DNA from: Bigelowiella natans CCMP2755
Taxonomy: Eukaryota; Cercozoa; Chlorarachniophyceae
Direction of reading: 5' to 3'
Assembly: GCA_000320545.1 (NCBI GenBank)
Contig: ADNK01000407.1
Coordinates: 1 to 64,000, forward strand
Length of the DNA: 64,000 nt
Shown: positions 1 to 14,012 of the stretch, piece after piece
Layout of the letters: every line of letters starts with the position of its first letter
How positions within the stretch are numbered: the first letter of the stretch is position 1
Notes under the pieces: model-generated
What the model saw: the letters and a program-made list of their open reading frames with translations, nothing else
The model's database searches: none
What the model was told of the DNA's origin: nothing
Position numbers and translations under genes: made by a program

Positions 1-45
1 ATATATCCCTTGGTTGTTTCGGTTCGCCTCTCTGGAATCGTCTCC

Positions 46-50
46 TCTCT

Positions 51-96
<46 letters not shown>

Positions 97-104
97 ATTT
101 TTAG
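46..104. repeat. (TC)n microsatellite ending in a possible 3' splice site
   Basis: A pure TC tract runs to about position 94 and is followed by TTTTTAG at 98-104. It could be the polypyrimidine tract of an intron, in which case the PX gene begins left of the window. Confidence 0.8.
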
Positions 105-119
105 TATTCGCTGTCGCGG

Positions 120-3035
120 ATGAAGAAGAATCATGGGGCACACAGCAGGAACACGTCCATGGAGAATGCCGAATGCCTTGGTAATATCATAGATAATACG
201 TGTATATCCTCTACGTTTGCATGGTTGTCAAATTTCCAACGGTTTCTGCAGGCGTTCTGAACCTCTCCTTGCCCTCGCACAACACCAGGTAGCTAATGAC
301 AGCCTAGAAGGACCCAAACTTTCTAACACATGATGGTGATGATGATCCTAAACACACACACTCGTTGCTCTAAAGTCTGCATTTCTTCTGGCAGTACTTC
401 GTCCGCCGAGGCTATCTGTGAGATCCTCAAGTCGCCTGAAATATCGGAATGTGGGTCAACCATCCTCAGCGTGGAGGGGGTGAAGAATGATGCGCCTCAG
501 GAAAGCAGCAGCCCTGACGGTGGCGATGGTACACTAAGGGCAGGTGTATCCTCTCTCCCACAGCTGCTTGAAAAAGACGGAAAAGACCTACATAAGGGGA
601 ATGGTTCCTTCTCACCGAACAGAGAATCGAAAGATGATGATGATAACACAATGGAGCAAGAAGGAAACAGCAAGAGAAGGAAGGGCCATTTGCCAGGGCA
701 AAGCATATTCTCGCCAGACCGACATTGCCTTTCTCCTGAAGTTATTGTTGCTAAGGCATCAACGACCCCAATAGCTGTCTCCCCCCCCCCCAAAGAAATC
801 GTTGAATCAGTGGCAAATAGCACCAATAATAGATATGGTGAGGTCGATATGATTGGTTGCGAGAAAGGACAAGAGGAAGAGGGGACACGGCTCAATCTTA
901 GCAGAGATTGCAGCAATTCTTCACATTCGCCAGCTGTGCGGCGTCGAGTAGAGTTCCTGCCTGATCCAGAAGACTCCAGGCTGGCTAATAACAGCAGTTG
1001 TGATGATGCAGTTCCTCCTCCTGCTGCTGCTGCTGCTGATGATGGTGATGATGATGATGATGATGATGATGATAATAATGCAGAAAAGTGGAAGAAAACA
1101 GAGTGCGTACTCCTCATTGATCGTAGCTGTAACGAGGGCCCACAAGACGCCCATTTCCTGTACGACAGTACCGACAACGAAACGCTTTTCATCATAGGAG
1201 AGGATGGTAAGAAGGAGAAAATCGCAGGCGCTGTAATCGCCTCTGCCTCGTTGCCCTTGAAGTCGCCTTCGACGAAGGACTCTGACGTCAGTCTCAAGAG
1301 TCCTCTTGAGGACAATAAACATAGGCGTGTGGAGGAGGAGGATAAGAAAAAAGAAGTAGAAGGGGAACAAGAGGTGGTTCCGGGGTATGTTTTTGATAAA
1401 GAGCCGTTATCATCAAAAGGGGTACTGCTGCCTGTGGTGGAAAATAGCAATAAAGAAAGTATGCACAGAAGCAGAAGCAGCAATGTTGCTGGCCACCTTC
1501 TGGTAGAACAACAGGGCCGTTTAAGCAGCACTGCTGATGCTGTTGTTTCATCCTCTTCTCCAGACTCCAAGGAGCGACCAATTGCTGCCACGACGAATAC
1601 CGACCCCATAGATAATCTCGGGTCCTCTTTCGTAGCTGCAATAGCAAGCAGACAGCAGCTGTTGATTAAATCTTCATTACCGACACCAGCAGCTGAATCA
1701 AATACCACGGGAAGCAATGAAGGCCCTTGTGCAGAAGAAGAAGAGGAGGAGGGGGGGGAGAAGATTGTGGCAGGTTGTAGAAAGAACAAGAATCGTTGGA
1801 ATAACTCCTTGCTTTGGGCAAACTTCTGCTTCACGAGGAGGGGCCATTCATGCAGCATCTTCGTGCCTTCAAGTCGCGTGTTTTTTCTTCTTTGCTCTTA
1901 TTCTTCGTCTCTTCTTCCTCTTCTTCTCGAGGATACTTTCTTGACCTATTTCGTTCTTCGGATATATGTTCCTTCGCGAAATATAGAGTGAGAGATTATG
2001 CACAAGGCGGGCCACTTGGGAGAGGGAAAGGGAGAGAGTTAGAGAGAGAAAGAGAGAGAGTACATATCTGCACCGAATATCAGATTACCAAACATTTTCA
2101 CCCTGAACTTTCTTTGGAAGCCTGATGCATTTGTGTTGTACTCTTTGATACCATATACAACCACCACCTCAGGCATGTGGAAAGGAGCATACCTCAATGA
2201 CCGACGATTCTTTACAGTCACTCTTGGGGGGAGATTCGGCAACGTGCCTCCTTCCAACGATAGGTTTGCTTCCACGTCCATGCTTCATTGCTATGGACTT
2301 AGGCTATAAAATGTGCAAAATAAGACTTTAGCGTTGCTATGGATATATGCTATTAAATGTGCAAAATAAGACTTGAGCAAGTCAAAAGAGCATGCAATAA
2401 GCAGGGGGGTAGTTCTTGAGAGAAAGTAGCAATGCCTGGTTTCCTCCTGAGAATACGACCATGACAGACTAGTACCCGAAAATTCGTGTTTTTACCATGT
2501 TAAGTCCTGCAGTTATTTTGTGAGAGGAGATTAATGGCTCGAATGAAAACAGTTTTGTTGCATCATCATCATCATCCCATGTGCTGTTTTTGGTCTCCTC
2601 GTGTTTCTCGTCCGGTAAAGCAGGCTCTGGGCCTCGATAAAGACGGGTGGAAAGCACGTGCTTCATCACATATGGTTGCATTCCTTCGGCTACCATTGGA
2701 AGGTAACATGCTGAGATGTGTGCGTCAAGTGAAATGGATAAACCAGAAGAAGAAGGAGGAGGAGCAACGAAGTTCCAGCTCGGAATTCTTTGTTTTAATG
2801 TTTCGTTGATCTGCGGATCTTACCTTCAAGTGTTGAAAGAGGGCACAGGGCGAGTGAGAGTGGGGAGGGGGAGATAAGTCCTCTTTTCTTGAGATATTCC
2901 TCGGGAAACCTCCTTGTGTGTAGGTATCACGCAGAAGCGAGGACTTCAAAAACCTTTCCAACTGTTTAAGCGAGCTTCCAAGCGTGAAGGTAACGCTTTC
3001 CTTCCTCTCATTTTCGTTTTCTGTTCCCCCCCTCT

Positions 3036-3123
<88 letters not shown>

Positions 3124-3692
3124 CGAGAGAGCATTGGATGTGAAGGTTTGCTTTTCTGAAATACTGTTTGTAATTGCCTTTTGGGTTGTACATTGTATGT
3201 GCTCGTATGTATTTAACACACATTTTGTTAAATAGCTGCTGAAAAATACGCTCCCGAGCCTCCCATATGAAGCTATCGATGATATGAGCTTACATCAACG
3301 GTATTTTTCAAATCAAATATTGTCTGAGCTACACATAGGCTAATTCCCTGCTTGTCCACCGTTTTCTTTTCCGCCCCCCGCCCCCCGCCCCCCCCCCCTC
3401 CCCCGCAAAAATAGGCACATGCAGCTCTTCGGCTACCTGCGGAAGCTGCTCGACATTGAAGTGGCCATAGACTCAAAAGTTGTTCGCTGTCTAGTTTCTT
3501 TCGCACTGTTATTTACATGTATGTCCAGAAGAGTGCACTTCTTTCCAACAAAGGTCTCGATATTTGCAAAATCTAACAACTGACCTTCTTCCCTCTTCTT
3601 CTATCGAGTAGGTTCTTCGAGAGTTCTTGAAGCTAGATGGAGGAGAGAAAAGGGGGGGCAAACTTATCGCCTCTCCAATGCTAAGGTTTTAA
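120..3692 (+). CDS. PX-domain (phosphoinositide-binding) protein, multi-exon
   Basis: The C-terminal exons splice in phase into the core of a PX domain, a phosphoinositide-binding module of sorting-nexin-like membrane-traffic proteins. Exons 2624-2702, 2924-2989, 3236-3300, 3415-3478 and 3612-3692 (TAA) give WKVSRRSEDFKNL (the RR-x-DF motif), LPSLPYEAIDD (the Pro-rich loop) and a YLRKLLDIEVAIDSK-VLREFL helix, as in PX domains. The N-terminal part starts at ATG 120 or upstream, with exons 120-180, 252-288 and 395 to about 1770, and is long, Ser/Asp/Glu-rich low complexity with a poly-Asp run. An exon ending at 2263 (from about 2043) joins in phase. The junctions between about 1770 and 2043 are unresolved. 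The 3479 donor is a weak GTTGTT. PX assignment is strong; its role in the cell is inference. Confidence 0.72.
2288..2378. repeat. Two-copy tandem repeat, 46-bp period
   Basis: TTGCTATGGA starts both copies (2288 and 2334), and AAATGTGCAAAATAAGACTT recurs with the same 46-bp spacing. It lies inside the predicted intron 2264-2623 of the PX gene. Confidence 0.8.
3043..3120. repeat. (CT)n-(GT)n-(GA)n compound microsatellite
   Basis: A CT tract, a short GT run and a GA tract sit within the predicted PX-gene intron 2990-3235. The CT and GA arms could pair as a hairpin in the transcript. Confidence 0.85.
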
Positions 3693-5096
3693 TTGACGGC
3701 GAGAGACGAGTCACATGATCATATGCAATGATTTCGTATTTTTCGGCAGGCGTGTTGCTTCTATAAGCAAATTTATCGTGAAGCATTTGTGACCTGTTGT
3801 TTTGTTGTAATATTAAATAGCCGGTGTTCTCGAGCTTTAGTCAAAGCTAGGTAAGATAAAACTTCCAAGCAGTTACCGGGCAAATTCTGTGATATTTTGC
3901 GGTGGCTTAAAATTCCCGCAACGTTTCATAAAGCTTGTCAAATGCGTTCCAATTCGTCAGATGAATCACGTTGAAAATAAAATAAAATAAAAAAAGAGGG
4001 ATCATGCTCCCGATCGCAGTTTAGATCCATCAAACTTTTTGCTGAACTCATTCTTACATTTTGGATCACTAGATCACATGATTGATTGGTTTTCCTCCAC
4101 CTCGTGAAACCTGATGTCTAGATATTTGCATTTTCAACATGAGTCTAGTAGCAGTTGTGCATTTCACGTCAACCATGACATGCTAGCATGGCTAGATGGT
4201 GATGTGCCATTTGAAACTAGCTCCAAGTGTTCTTCGGGTACTGCAATCTAGCAATGTTTGCTGCGAAATTTTCGTCACGTGCATCTAGAGCACAAGCTTT
4301 GCGTTGTTCTGCGCACAGCTACACAGTCTAGCCACTCTGGCTAGCTAGCAGTGCTAGAGTGTGTGAATATCCAAATCTGCCACAGACTTCAGACTTGCTA
4401 GCTTGCTGCTAAGGATGGCCACTCTAGAACTGTGACATCTAGACATATGTAGCACATCTAGCACATCTATGGATATGCACATCTAGCTAGACGCGTTCGA
4501 TTGTGTCTGGCATGCTAGTTAGCATGCTAGCTAGCTAGCTCGAGCTGAGCAAAATGCTAGCTATAGCTAGCTAGCTGCTGCCCGAGCGTGCGCGGCATCC
4601 TAGCATCGTCTTTCATAGCTATAGCTAGACAGCGCGCAAGTGTTGTTATTGCTGCAACTATGCTGAGCGAGGTCGTCTACTGCATGCATGCAATCTAGCA
4701 ATACCAGCAATGCTCTAGGAAGCAGAACATCTAGATATCTACCTAGCTGGACATCTAAACATCTCTGGGCATTGTGAGCTGCTGCCACATCTAGACATGA
4801 TGACACGATGCATGCTAGCATCGCATGGCATGGCTAGATGGTGGTGAAATCACTTATTTAGTCTCGTTGCTCAACTAGTCATTGAAGGGTATTGCACTTG
4901 TCTGTGACTTCTAGGCCTGCAGTTGTACTGACCCGTGATGGCAGCACGAATGGGTGCCCAGCACAGCAGCTAGACAACCGACGCTGCAGGGCTACGGGGC
5001 TCCTAGCCTGCTAACTTTGACCTCATACAACACTCGCATCAACATCGCTACATCTAGATCGACTACACTGGTGGTTAAAAGACCTCTTTCACTGGA
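3693..5096. other. Convergent intergenic gap with CTAG-rich island (about 4140-4850)
   Basis: No supportable gene lies between the TAA of the PX gene and the TGA of FBPase. From about 4140 to 4850 the sequence is dense in CTAG, GCTAGC, ATCTAGA and TGCATGCATGC palindromes, for example CATGCTAGCTAGCTAGCTCG near 4520 and ACATCTAGACATGA near 4790. ORFs here are short and not protein-like. Confidence 0.7.
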
Positions 5097-6686
5097 TCAA
5101 AGCTTGCTTTTTAGCCCGCTGCTGTTTGACTTGGTAGAGATAGTAGTAGTAGCATCAGAGTACCCTTCGTAACCCGCTAAAACTGGCTCCACATCACGTT
5201 TGCAGCCAAGAATCACTGGGCACCTTTCATGGATCTTTCTCGGGACAAGATCCTGAGCAATAATTGGTCGCGACATGTTTTAATGCTTATGATTCGAACA
5301 AGCTACATTGGGGTATATGTATCAACTCACATATTTTGCTTTACTTCGCGTGTGTGAACTAATAGGAAGCGCTATTTTATTTTACCAAAATCCGTCGGAC
5401 TTGTCCCTTGAAATACCCAGCAGATGCAACGCCGCCCGCTTGTTCGGCAAGCAACGCCATAGGAAACCCCTCGTAGAGAAGCCTGATATGATGTCAGTTT
5501 GCCACGACAACGACAAGAGAGATGCGATGTAGAGAGAAGATAAACACGGAGAAGCAAAAAACAGACAGGAAATTAAAAATATGACGGCAGCGATAAGCTC
5601 ATAGAGATGGAGGAGGGCCTCAAACCACCTCAATTTCCCGTTTTTCGACTTTTTATCAGCTGGATACCTACGTGCCACAAAATGCTGCTTAGCGATTATT
5701 ACAACATATCGATATCGAAGGGTGTGTTCGGATGACTCCTACAGAGCGTTGTCATCTCTAGGGATTACGGTTTTACATGAATATTCCGCCGTAGATCATG
5801 GTGCGATGGACGTCCGAGACCATACTACCCACATATCTGGAACCACAGTTAAAATTAAAGTTTTGGGAGTTGTCGTCATCGTTGTTGTTGTAGCAGCGGC
5901 AGTAGTAGTAGTAGTAGTAGTTGTTGTTGTTGCTGCTGCTGCTGCTGCTGCTGTTGCAAAAATCGACCGCATTGAGTAAGGTTTCGATCCATCCTTGGGG
6001 TCCTTGTATTTCTGAACTGCACCCTGAATCACCTACCAACGACAAAGAGATACTTGTCGTCCTGCTGCTCTGCATAATTTGAGGCACAAGCCCCTCCAAG
6101 CAGAAAAAGACAACAATTCGAAGACTACGAGCTACTCACTCGCACCAGGGAAACATGCCAAAAAGGCACCGCTTTTTATCATAAGCAGTGTTAGGTTACC
6201 GGGTCCCACTTGAGATAATTTCCTTCATTTACGGAATAAACCTATAGGATACAAACAGAGTTCGTAGGGGGGGGGGGGAGGAAAAGAAGGAGACATGATG
6301 TCTATAGTGAGGATATGTCGCACAGGAAGATCATTTAGAATCAACTCGCTGCCTCCTGATGCGCGACTGAAAGAATGTGAAGTGGTTGTGACCATTGTTG
6401 TTTCCCCCTTTCCCCTTATCTAGGAAAAAGAAAAAATAATGGCGAGATTTATCCAGAATCACGATACGGCCTTTTGGGCTATGCCATAAGATCCAACTAC
6501 TGGTAAATTCAGCCCCGCATTTTCTATATGACTAATCTATTCCAGAAGCGCTCGCAACTCCCAAAACGGTGAGCCATAGTGCCCCTGCCCATCATCAACT
6601 ATCTTTCAATTCGTCGCTGGGTACCTTTTTCCCATTAAGCGGCATCTTGATTGACTCGCCGATATGTATGAACTCACCCTAGAGAG

Positions 6687-6729
<43 letters not shown>

Positions 6730-8111
6730 CATCGATCCTTTTGGTGATGTTGGTTGTAGAGAATGTGCATGATGAATGTGGAGGAGATATGCCCTCAGAA
6801 TCACGTTCGTGGCCTATCGGGATGTATTGTTCCCTCTCAGAAGCCCCCTCCCTTTTCCTCCTCCAAATACCAAGCTTGGATCCAGGATGAACCGCTCGAC
6901 GCCCTGGCCGAATGTCATCACCAACTCGGTAGCGCTTCCATACATGCAGTATCTTCATTGAAAAGAACAACACACGCAACTCAGCAGTTTGTAACTTTGC
7001 CCAGTCCTCATCGTGATTAATGCGATTAATATGACTAATATGGTACTACTACTCTGTAAATAAGTAATACCCTGCCGCCACCATTTCCTTTCCAGGACGT
7101 AGTATATCAGACGCAGCTGGAGGGGCGAAGGTCTTCTTCTCAAAAATACTGAATATAGTCCCAGTTGACACGTTGCAATCTGAGCGTATAATTGGAGGAA
7201 TTTGTGACTGATCGGACGATGATTCGTTTTGGATTGTGATAATGGTAATGGTTGTAAAACTGATAATGGTGCTGACGAATACGATGACGATGATCAAGAG
7301 CAGGATTGAAGCCATTGTTTTTTTAAAAACAAACTTGTTCATGGAGCGAGAAAAATAGCCTCTTTAATAATCATCTTATATCCATATCACGCATACGCAA
7401 TCGGCTCGTCTTTAATAGTCAATACCAATGTTCGATGATCCATCGAGTGGATCGAATGCAACGCAGAACTTCCCGTGTTGTCCTTTGAAGAAATAATGCC
7501 AAATTAGTGTTCAAATTTCCGTTAATAATTCGTGTTATGTTGTTATTGGTTAAATTCCAAGTTCCCTTACCTTCCATGATCAAGGGCTCAGGTTCTTCTT
7601 CCGACACCAGCACCGCACAGACGTGGCTTTTCCTCAGAGCATTTATCATGAATAGATTTGCGAGTAGATCAAGCTTCTTCACCTAATTCATCCAAACGTG
7701 AGAAATGGGACACCGCTTGACGTAGACGAAAGGAGACAGTATTATTACTTGATCACCCGACTTGTTTCTTGTACCGGCCATTCCCAGCAAACCTGCTATT
7801 CCTGCACAACGTATCATTCGGCGGAGTTAAAGATGTCTTACCTAGTTTTAGACGCTACCACCTGCTTTCCGAACAGCCCTTGCGATGTTTTTGCATGCAA
7901 TTTCCATTGCAGTCATCAAAAGCGCCAGATCTCGATCCTGTGTAGCAGCGCACAAGCAAATAACACACACGGCCAAAAAAGTCGACGTCGCCACAAACTC
8001 GTGTGCCCTAGAATTTTCCCCGGAAGCTAAAGTCTTACGCACTTTTGTCTCAATCATGATGAATGAAGAGAGAGTATTGCGATCGGCATCGACGATGTTT
8101 TCGGTGCTCAT
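5097..8111 (-). CDS. Fructose-1,6-bisphosphatase, class I
   Basis: Hydrolyses fructose 1,6-bisphosphate to fructose 6-phosphate in gluconeogenesis or the Calvin cycle. Fourteen exons join in phase to 356 aa: 8111-8043, 7937-7862, 7801-7749, 7682-7571, 7482-7426, 7179-7071, 6952-6871, 6678-6625, 6241-6200, 6032-5968, 5836-5777, 5667-5629, 5482-5386, 5252-5097. Signatures in order: the metal site [83 protein letters not shown] and [10 protein letters not shown]. The protein opens directly on the family N-terminus ([17 protein letters not shown]) with no presequence, so a cytosolic form is likely. The intron after exon 1 (donor GTGCGT, 8042-7938) is open in frame; if retained it would add 35 residues. 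Assignment is certain; compartment is inferred. Confidence 0.96.
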
Positions 8112-8429
8112 GGTACGCTGGGCAGGTCGGCGTGGGTGATATCAGCTGCAGCGGAAGCGCCGGAAGAAAAGATGTACTCCCACGCGCGCTACTTTCAGAC
8201 TTAAAGCAGATATTCTATTAACCATATGTGGCCCTATTTTATCATTAGACAACAAGTATTTCATGTCGTACAAATAAAATTTTAAAGATTTTTGGAAGTA
8301 GCATGTATCTGGCCATTGCTTTGGTGACCTCATTAAATATCGGCAACTAAGGGTAGTTGTGACCACGAGGATACCCCATGTCTCCGGAATCCCGGTATGG
8401 GTGCCGGTTTTTGATAATTTACATGCTAA

Positions 8430-9105
8430 TATTTTTGAAACGACTTGATAAACCAGGGGCTGGGAACCAAATTAAAAAGACGATATTTGAATTCTACGCC
8501 AACAAAAATTTGACGTCGCAGACGGTCGCTAAGACCTTTGGAAAAGACAGCGACGTGCTAAATCTCTTGTCTCCATGATGATACTTTCGTGTACCTGGTA
8601 CATCAGTAAAAACTGCAATCCGCCTTCTATTTTGCTTAAAATGTCATGCATTCTCAGAAGAGAACCTATTCTTAAAAAATCGGCAATTCTGCCGGCTGGA
8701 AAGAGGAATGGCTCCCGAATTCCGTGGAGCTTGGGACGGCTTCAATGCCCCTTCGCTCCTAAAGAAGGTTCCCAAGAAAGATCTTCTGCTTCGTCTATCT
8801 AAGCTAGTAATGATAATCATAAGTTATGTTTTGTGTGTGGAGATTTTGGCCTTATAAAGTGGGTTTTCATTCCGAATGAAAGGATCGCCTTCCGTCTCGA
8901 AAACTTCGAAACGGGAGGCAAGATATCCAATCTCACGCTCTCTCAACTATTTCACTTCTTCTTCCTCTGGTGAAGCCAGAAGAGGAAAGGATAATAGTTT
9001 CCTGGGTTCCTGAAAGGACAGACTTGCGAGATCTTTCAGCTTCGCCTCAGTCTTCTGATAAGAAGACTACCACTATTTTTATTGTTCTTTTAATGATATT
9101 CTAGG
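8430..9105 (+). CDS. Unassigned candidate exons between FBPase and the DUF760 gene
   Basis: Several stretches look coding but could not be joined into one frame. One reads DKPGAGNQIKKTIFEFYANK up to a stop at 8578. Another, with an acceptor at 8607, reads CHAFSEENLFL...EFRGAWDGFNAPSLLKK and has a donor after LRLSKL near 8800. A third (about 8878-9105) reads EEERIIVSWVPERTDLRDL. The FSEENLFL segment loosely recalls RGS domains, but this is too weak to name. The stretch may be a small gene, or 5' exons of the next one. Confidence 0.28.
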
Positions 9106-9110
9106 TTGAC

Positions 9111-9404
9111 ATGCCGGAGAATAGGGGTGCAAGAATGATTTCCCGCTGGAGGTGAAATCGATCACATCAATGCAAACAAAATTTCATCAAATCAACATTC
9201 CCCATTCGCACTTTTACTTACCCCCCCCCCCCCCCCCTCTTGTGTTTTCAAATTTTGTTGTATCTCAGAATTGCGATGATCTTAAATGCGCTCTTGATTA
9301 TAGCTTCATTGATGATCATAACGCTTCGACACACGGAGCTTCTTTATGAAATTTCTCTCACTCGTGCACTCGCAGTCCCCGCTGCTTCCTTCCGTTTGCC
9401 ATCG

Positions 9405-9435
<31 letters not shown>

Positions 9436-11067
9436 CATTATTCCCATCGTCGTTATCGACATTATTACCCACATGCCACAGAGGAGGACCCAGAGAATGT
9501 GGTAGGAGAAGGAGGAGGTTGCTGAAGGAGATGAGTCCATGTGCTAACAAAGGGCGCAGCGGCGGCAACAGCAGGGGTGAAAGAGGCGGGCGTGGTGGTG
9601 GTGGGATGCTGCCCTCAATGGGGGGAGGAGGTACTTATTTCCTACATAATTATGTCGAATCAACGTTCGTGGTTATAATTGCAACTATAAACTCGATGAT
9701 AAATGATATACGTATAGAGGAGGAAGGGGGCGAGCTTGCGATTCCTCAGGTGATCCCTCTTAAGCCCAAGTCTTCGCTCGGGGTAGTTTGCTCACATCAG
9801 CATTAGGGAGAGAACAACGCCAATACCGTAGTAACAGCAGCAAGCAGCACTAGGTTATGATGATGGTCGTTGGACAACATGTCTACCCTTACCAAAACGG
9901 CATTGGTCATCGTGTTTGTTAGTACTGCTGACTGTGCAACACTACTGCTCGCACTTCACACACAAACACACACACACACACACACACACAATGATCAGAT
10001 GGCACTTCGACGCACAATCGACGAAGACGGTGATTCTGGTGAATTTAAATGGACACAAGATGAGCAAATCAAATGGTAGGTGGGATATATTCTAATGTAA
10101 ATGCCATAAACAATAATGGAGATGGGGTTCATAACGATCGTTGATCGTTCTTACATGTGTGTGTGTGTTCCGACGTATGAAAGGTTGAGCCGCGAGAAGG
10201 ATGCAATTGTAGCGATCAGGCAGACGAGGGTCTCCGGTAACATCATCATCAGCATCATCATCATCATAATTATCTCATTCTTCCCAAATAACTGAACGAT
10301 GATGCAAATATGGCCGAGAGGATGCAACGTTGCCAGCACCCATTTGTAGCATACAATTTCCAAAACTCGTAGGCGATTCGCAAGCAACGACGTTGGGTTA
10401 TAACATGTCACAGCGGCAGCGCCACGCCCACCAGAACTGTCGTCAGATTATCTTATCCTCAGACCTCCTCGCTGCTGCTTTGTATTGGTGGTGGGGGTTT
10501 ATTCAGATACGGGGACGAAGTTGGTGTCAAGAAAGCAAGTTCAAGAGGCGCAGGTCAAGTGCTAAATGGAACACAAACAAGGAGAACAAGAAGAAGAAGA
10601 AGAAGAAGAAGAAGAAGGAGAAACGCGCGCACACAAACACACACAGAGATATTGGTGACGAAGATCAAATGTTGGATATCGATTCTTTTTTTATGATGAA
10701 AAGCGTTTCTTTACTTCCTCTCCTTACGTCACCCACCCCTTCCCATTTCTCTACTATGCTGCGCTCCAGAAAGGAAAACTTGTCGAGCTGTCGAAGGCGG
10801 TAAGATATATATCATATTACGCACAACACCAACAGCCTTTCTTAGTAATTCAATACCATCGTGACCTCATTTTATTGTTCTTGTTGTTCTTGGGAATAAT
10901 GGTGGTGATGCCATAGGTGATTGACTTGCTGTACAACATGATCCTGAAGCAGTTTCAGGTCGGTGATAATAATTAACGATGATGATGGTGATGATGATGG
11001 TGATGATGATGATGATGATGATGGATAAGAATTATAGACTGTGTATCACACGCACACATCTATACAC

Positions 11068-11138
<71 letters not shown>

Positions 11139-11698
11139 TTATATGATACATAGATATGTAAAGTGCGTGTTTAAGTGCTTGCGTAGCATTTACATGTGCT
11201 CATGAAGCTAAGTATCCCGGTCCTCCTCCTCCCCCTCCTCCTCCTCCTTACCTGTGTGACGATCAGAGCATTGGCGTGGAACCCATCGGGGCGGGAGAGC
11301 TCGATGGTCCTTTCGCTGATCTAGGTGAGGGTTGGTCGTTGCTTACTCAAGATGGGGAGAACTAACTAGCTAAGAGAAAAAGAGAAGTGTTTAAGCATTC
11401 TCATCAGCAATTGCGGTTACGATACCTAGCTACTACTAGTTGTTTATATCAACATTATCAAAGGCTGTCAGCGTTATTTTACGCTCCTCCTCCTCCTCCT
11501 CCTCCTCTATATTATTCTCCATCGTGAGATAAATGATGTCACCAGCGACAACACACACCACCAACTACACGTTATTCAGGCCCTGTGAACCTGATCGAGC
11601 TTACAACGGTACGTACTACTACGTCCTGCTACGTAGTAACTACTAGTACCAGTACGAACCAGTCGCACACGCACCAACACACACGATCAGCCAACGAT

Positions 11699-11753
<55 letters not shown>

Positions 11754-12218
11754 AAGTAGTGTTTGGAAAGGGGTCGGTTGGTTGACTGGCTGACTCATAT
11801 TGATGATAATTCTTACTACTACTACTACTACGATTACAACACAGGGAATTCACACAATAGAGGCGCTCGAGATGGTGAAATCGCATCTGATGTCGATACT
11901 GGGTCCAATGATGCCGAAGAACAACCAAGGTCTTTGTTGTGTTGATTGTGGTGGTTTTGCCATCACCAAGCTCTATGGATGTTGTAGAAGTTGCTGTGCC
12001 TTCCACAATCGACGCAATCCAAATCGATATCATCACCATCATCATCGTTTCCCTCCTCTCCTCCTCCCTCCTCCCCACCATTCTGATCTTGATAATGAAT
12101 AATTAAGGTTTTTACACGTCCGCGGTGAAGATGCCGAAGCTCCAGATGTCGCAAGTGTACATGACGTCGGTCATGTTTGGCTATTTCCTTAGGAGGTGTG
12201 TACGGTGTGAGTGCGTGC

Positions 12219-12253
<35 letters not shown>

Positions 12254-12969
12254 CGTATTCTCCTTGCAAACCATGCAATGTTGTTGTGTTTTCTTTATTC
12301 ACAGGGTGGACCACCGCTATCAGGTGGCAAAGCAACTTGGCATTCTCGAAAGAACGTAATATCTACTACTAGTAGTAGTAGTAATAGGAAGAGGGGGAGA
12401 GCGTAGAAGCCATTTCCAACAAACAAGAAGAGGAGAACGACAAGAAGAAGAAGAAGAAGAAGAAGAAGGAGGAGGAGGAGGAGGAGAGAAACAAGAAAGA
12501 AGTGGCATTGCCACTGTGTTGAGTCGATATATCGATGATGAATGGTGCTACCAGCTATAAATCTGAGGAGGCTGTGGAAAGGCTTGAGGCAATGTCAGAG
12601 AATAAATATATATATATACGAACACACACTATCACTACTACGTGCAAATCATAATAATAATAAATGATAATAATAATGATTATAGTCGCAATCAATCTAT
12701 GCATGTGTGCAGTAAATAAAGAAAAGAGGAGGAGGAGGAGGAGGAGGAGGATAACCCGAACGATATTAGTTTGAAAGCGCAATATTTGGTGGTGAAAGAT
12801 GATACAGCAGCCCTCTATCTAATAATCATACTATTATTATTCATTACATTACTTACAGGCTTAGACTGTCCAAAAGCGAGAGCCGTGATCTTAGCAAATC
12901 GCTCCGCGAAAGTGGGAAAGACAATCGCAATCAGCGATAACAATAATAATAAGAAGAACACTATGTAAA

Positions 12970-13005
<36 letters not shown>

Positions 13006-13468
13006 ACCTAGTTCGGAACATCATCTCTCTCATCATCATCGTCGTCGTCATCGTCATCATCATCATCATCATTATCCCGTGTTCTTCTTACTTGATAGTA
13101 GTAAATCTAATGAGGATGATTTGTTGTTGTTGTTGTCGGTCGTGTCGCGCATCTATATTATGGGATGTGATGAAAGCAGATGAGAATGCTGCTGCCTCCT
13201 CCCTTGAATACACCTACTACACGGAAGAAGATTCGGTGGAGGACGTAATGACGCACACCATTAAAATCAGCTAGCCACACAACGACGATCCCCTCCCCCC
13301 CCACTTCCCAAAGATGGCCCCAACCGTTATATTCTGACGTCGTTGTTGTTGTTGTTGTTGTCGTGTTGTTATTTACTGCGCTAGCTGAATGATCCCGCGG
13401 CATGGACAGACCCGTCAGAGGAGGAAGAAGACGAATTTCACTACGATGAGGAGGCAAAAAAAAGAGGT

Positions 13469-13503
<35 letters not shown>

Positions 13504-13976
13504 GCGTTGGTTGGTGTCAATGGTCGAAGTAGTACTAGTAGTACTAGTAGTAGTAATAATAGAGTTGTACTGCACGATTGTTATCTATATGGCTGCATAT
13601 GCTGCGCTTGATCTTCGTGTCCACCGCTGTGGCGCAGAGAACAACAACAACAACAACAACAAACAACAAACAACAAACATCTGTGTGATCAATTATCCAT
13701 CGGTCAACGTGCACACGTCCTGCGATCGACATCGTCCATGGTGTCCCATTCCCTACCAAAAACACTGAATAAGTTATAACAAATATAGTAGATTGATATC
13801 GATAAATCCTATTCCTACTACTACTCCTACTACTACTACTACTACTACATTGGTGTTGCTGATGATCAGATCTGGAGCTTGTAAGTGATGGGCGGACTCT
13901 GGAAGACCTTGCAGATCCTGTCTCTCTCCGTGATTACATCGAGCAATTCGATTCAAAGGTAGGCAGGTGATCTAGG

Positions 13977-14012
<36 letters not shown>

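Noticed and set aside
497..1858. 453-aa minus-strand ORF rich in Ser
   Set aside because: It is the mirror of the low-complexity GAT/AGC-rich coding exon of the PX gene; it has no splice logic and no protein-like ordered stretch.
2039..2281. Minus-strand ORF beginning MDVEANLSLEGG that looks protein-like
   Set aside because: The + strand frame over the same bases (FLWKPDAFVLYSLIPY) ends at a donor at 2263 that joins in phase to the PX exons, so the + strand reading explains it better.
7938..8043. Retention of the sequence after FBPase exon 1 as a 35-residue insertion
   Set aside because: It is open in frame but not FBPase-like (a hydrophobic Cys/Val run), and consensus-like splice sites flank it, so an intron is more likely.
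11071..11133. TA/TG tract as a possible replication origin or centromeric element
   Set aside because: Similar tracts occur in many introns across the window, so no specific role can be supported.
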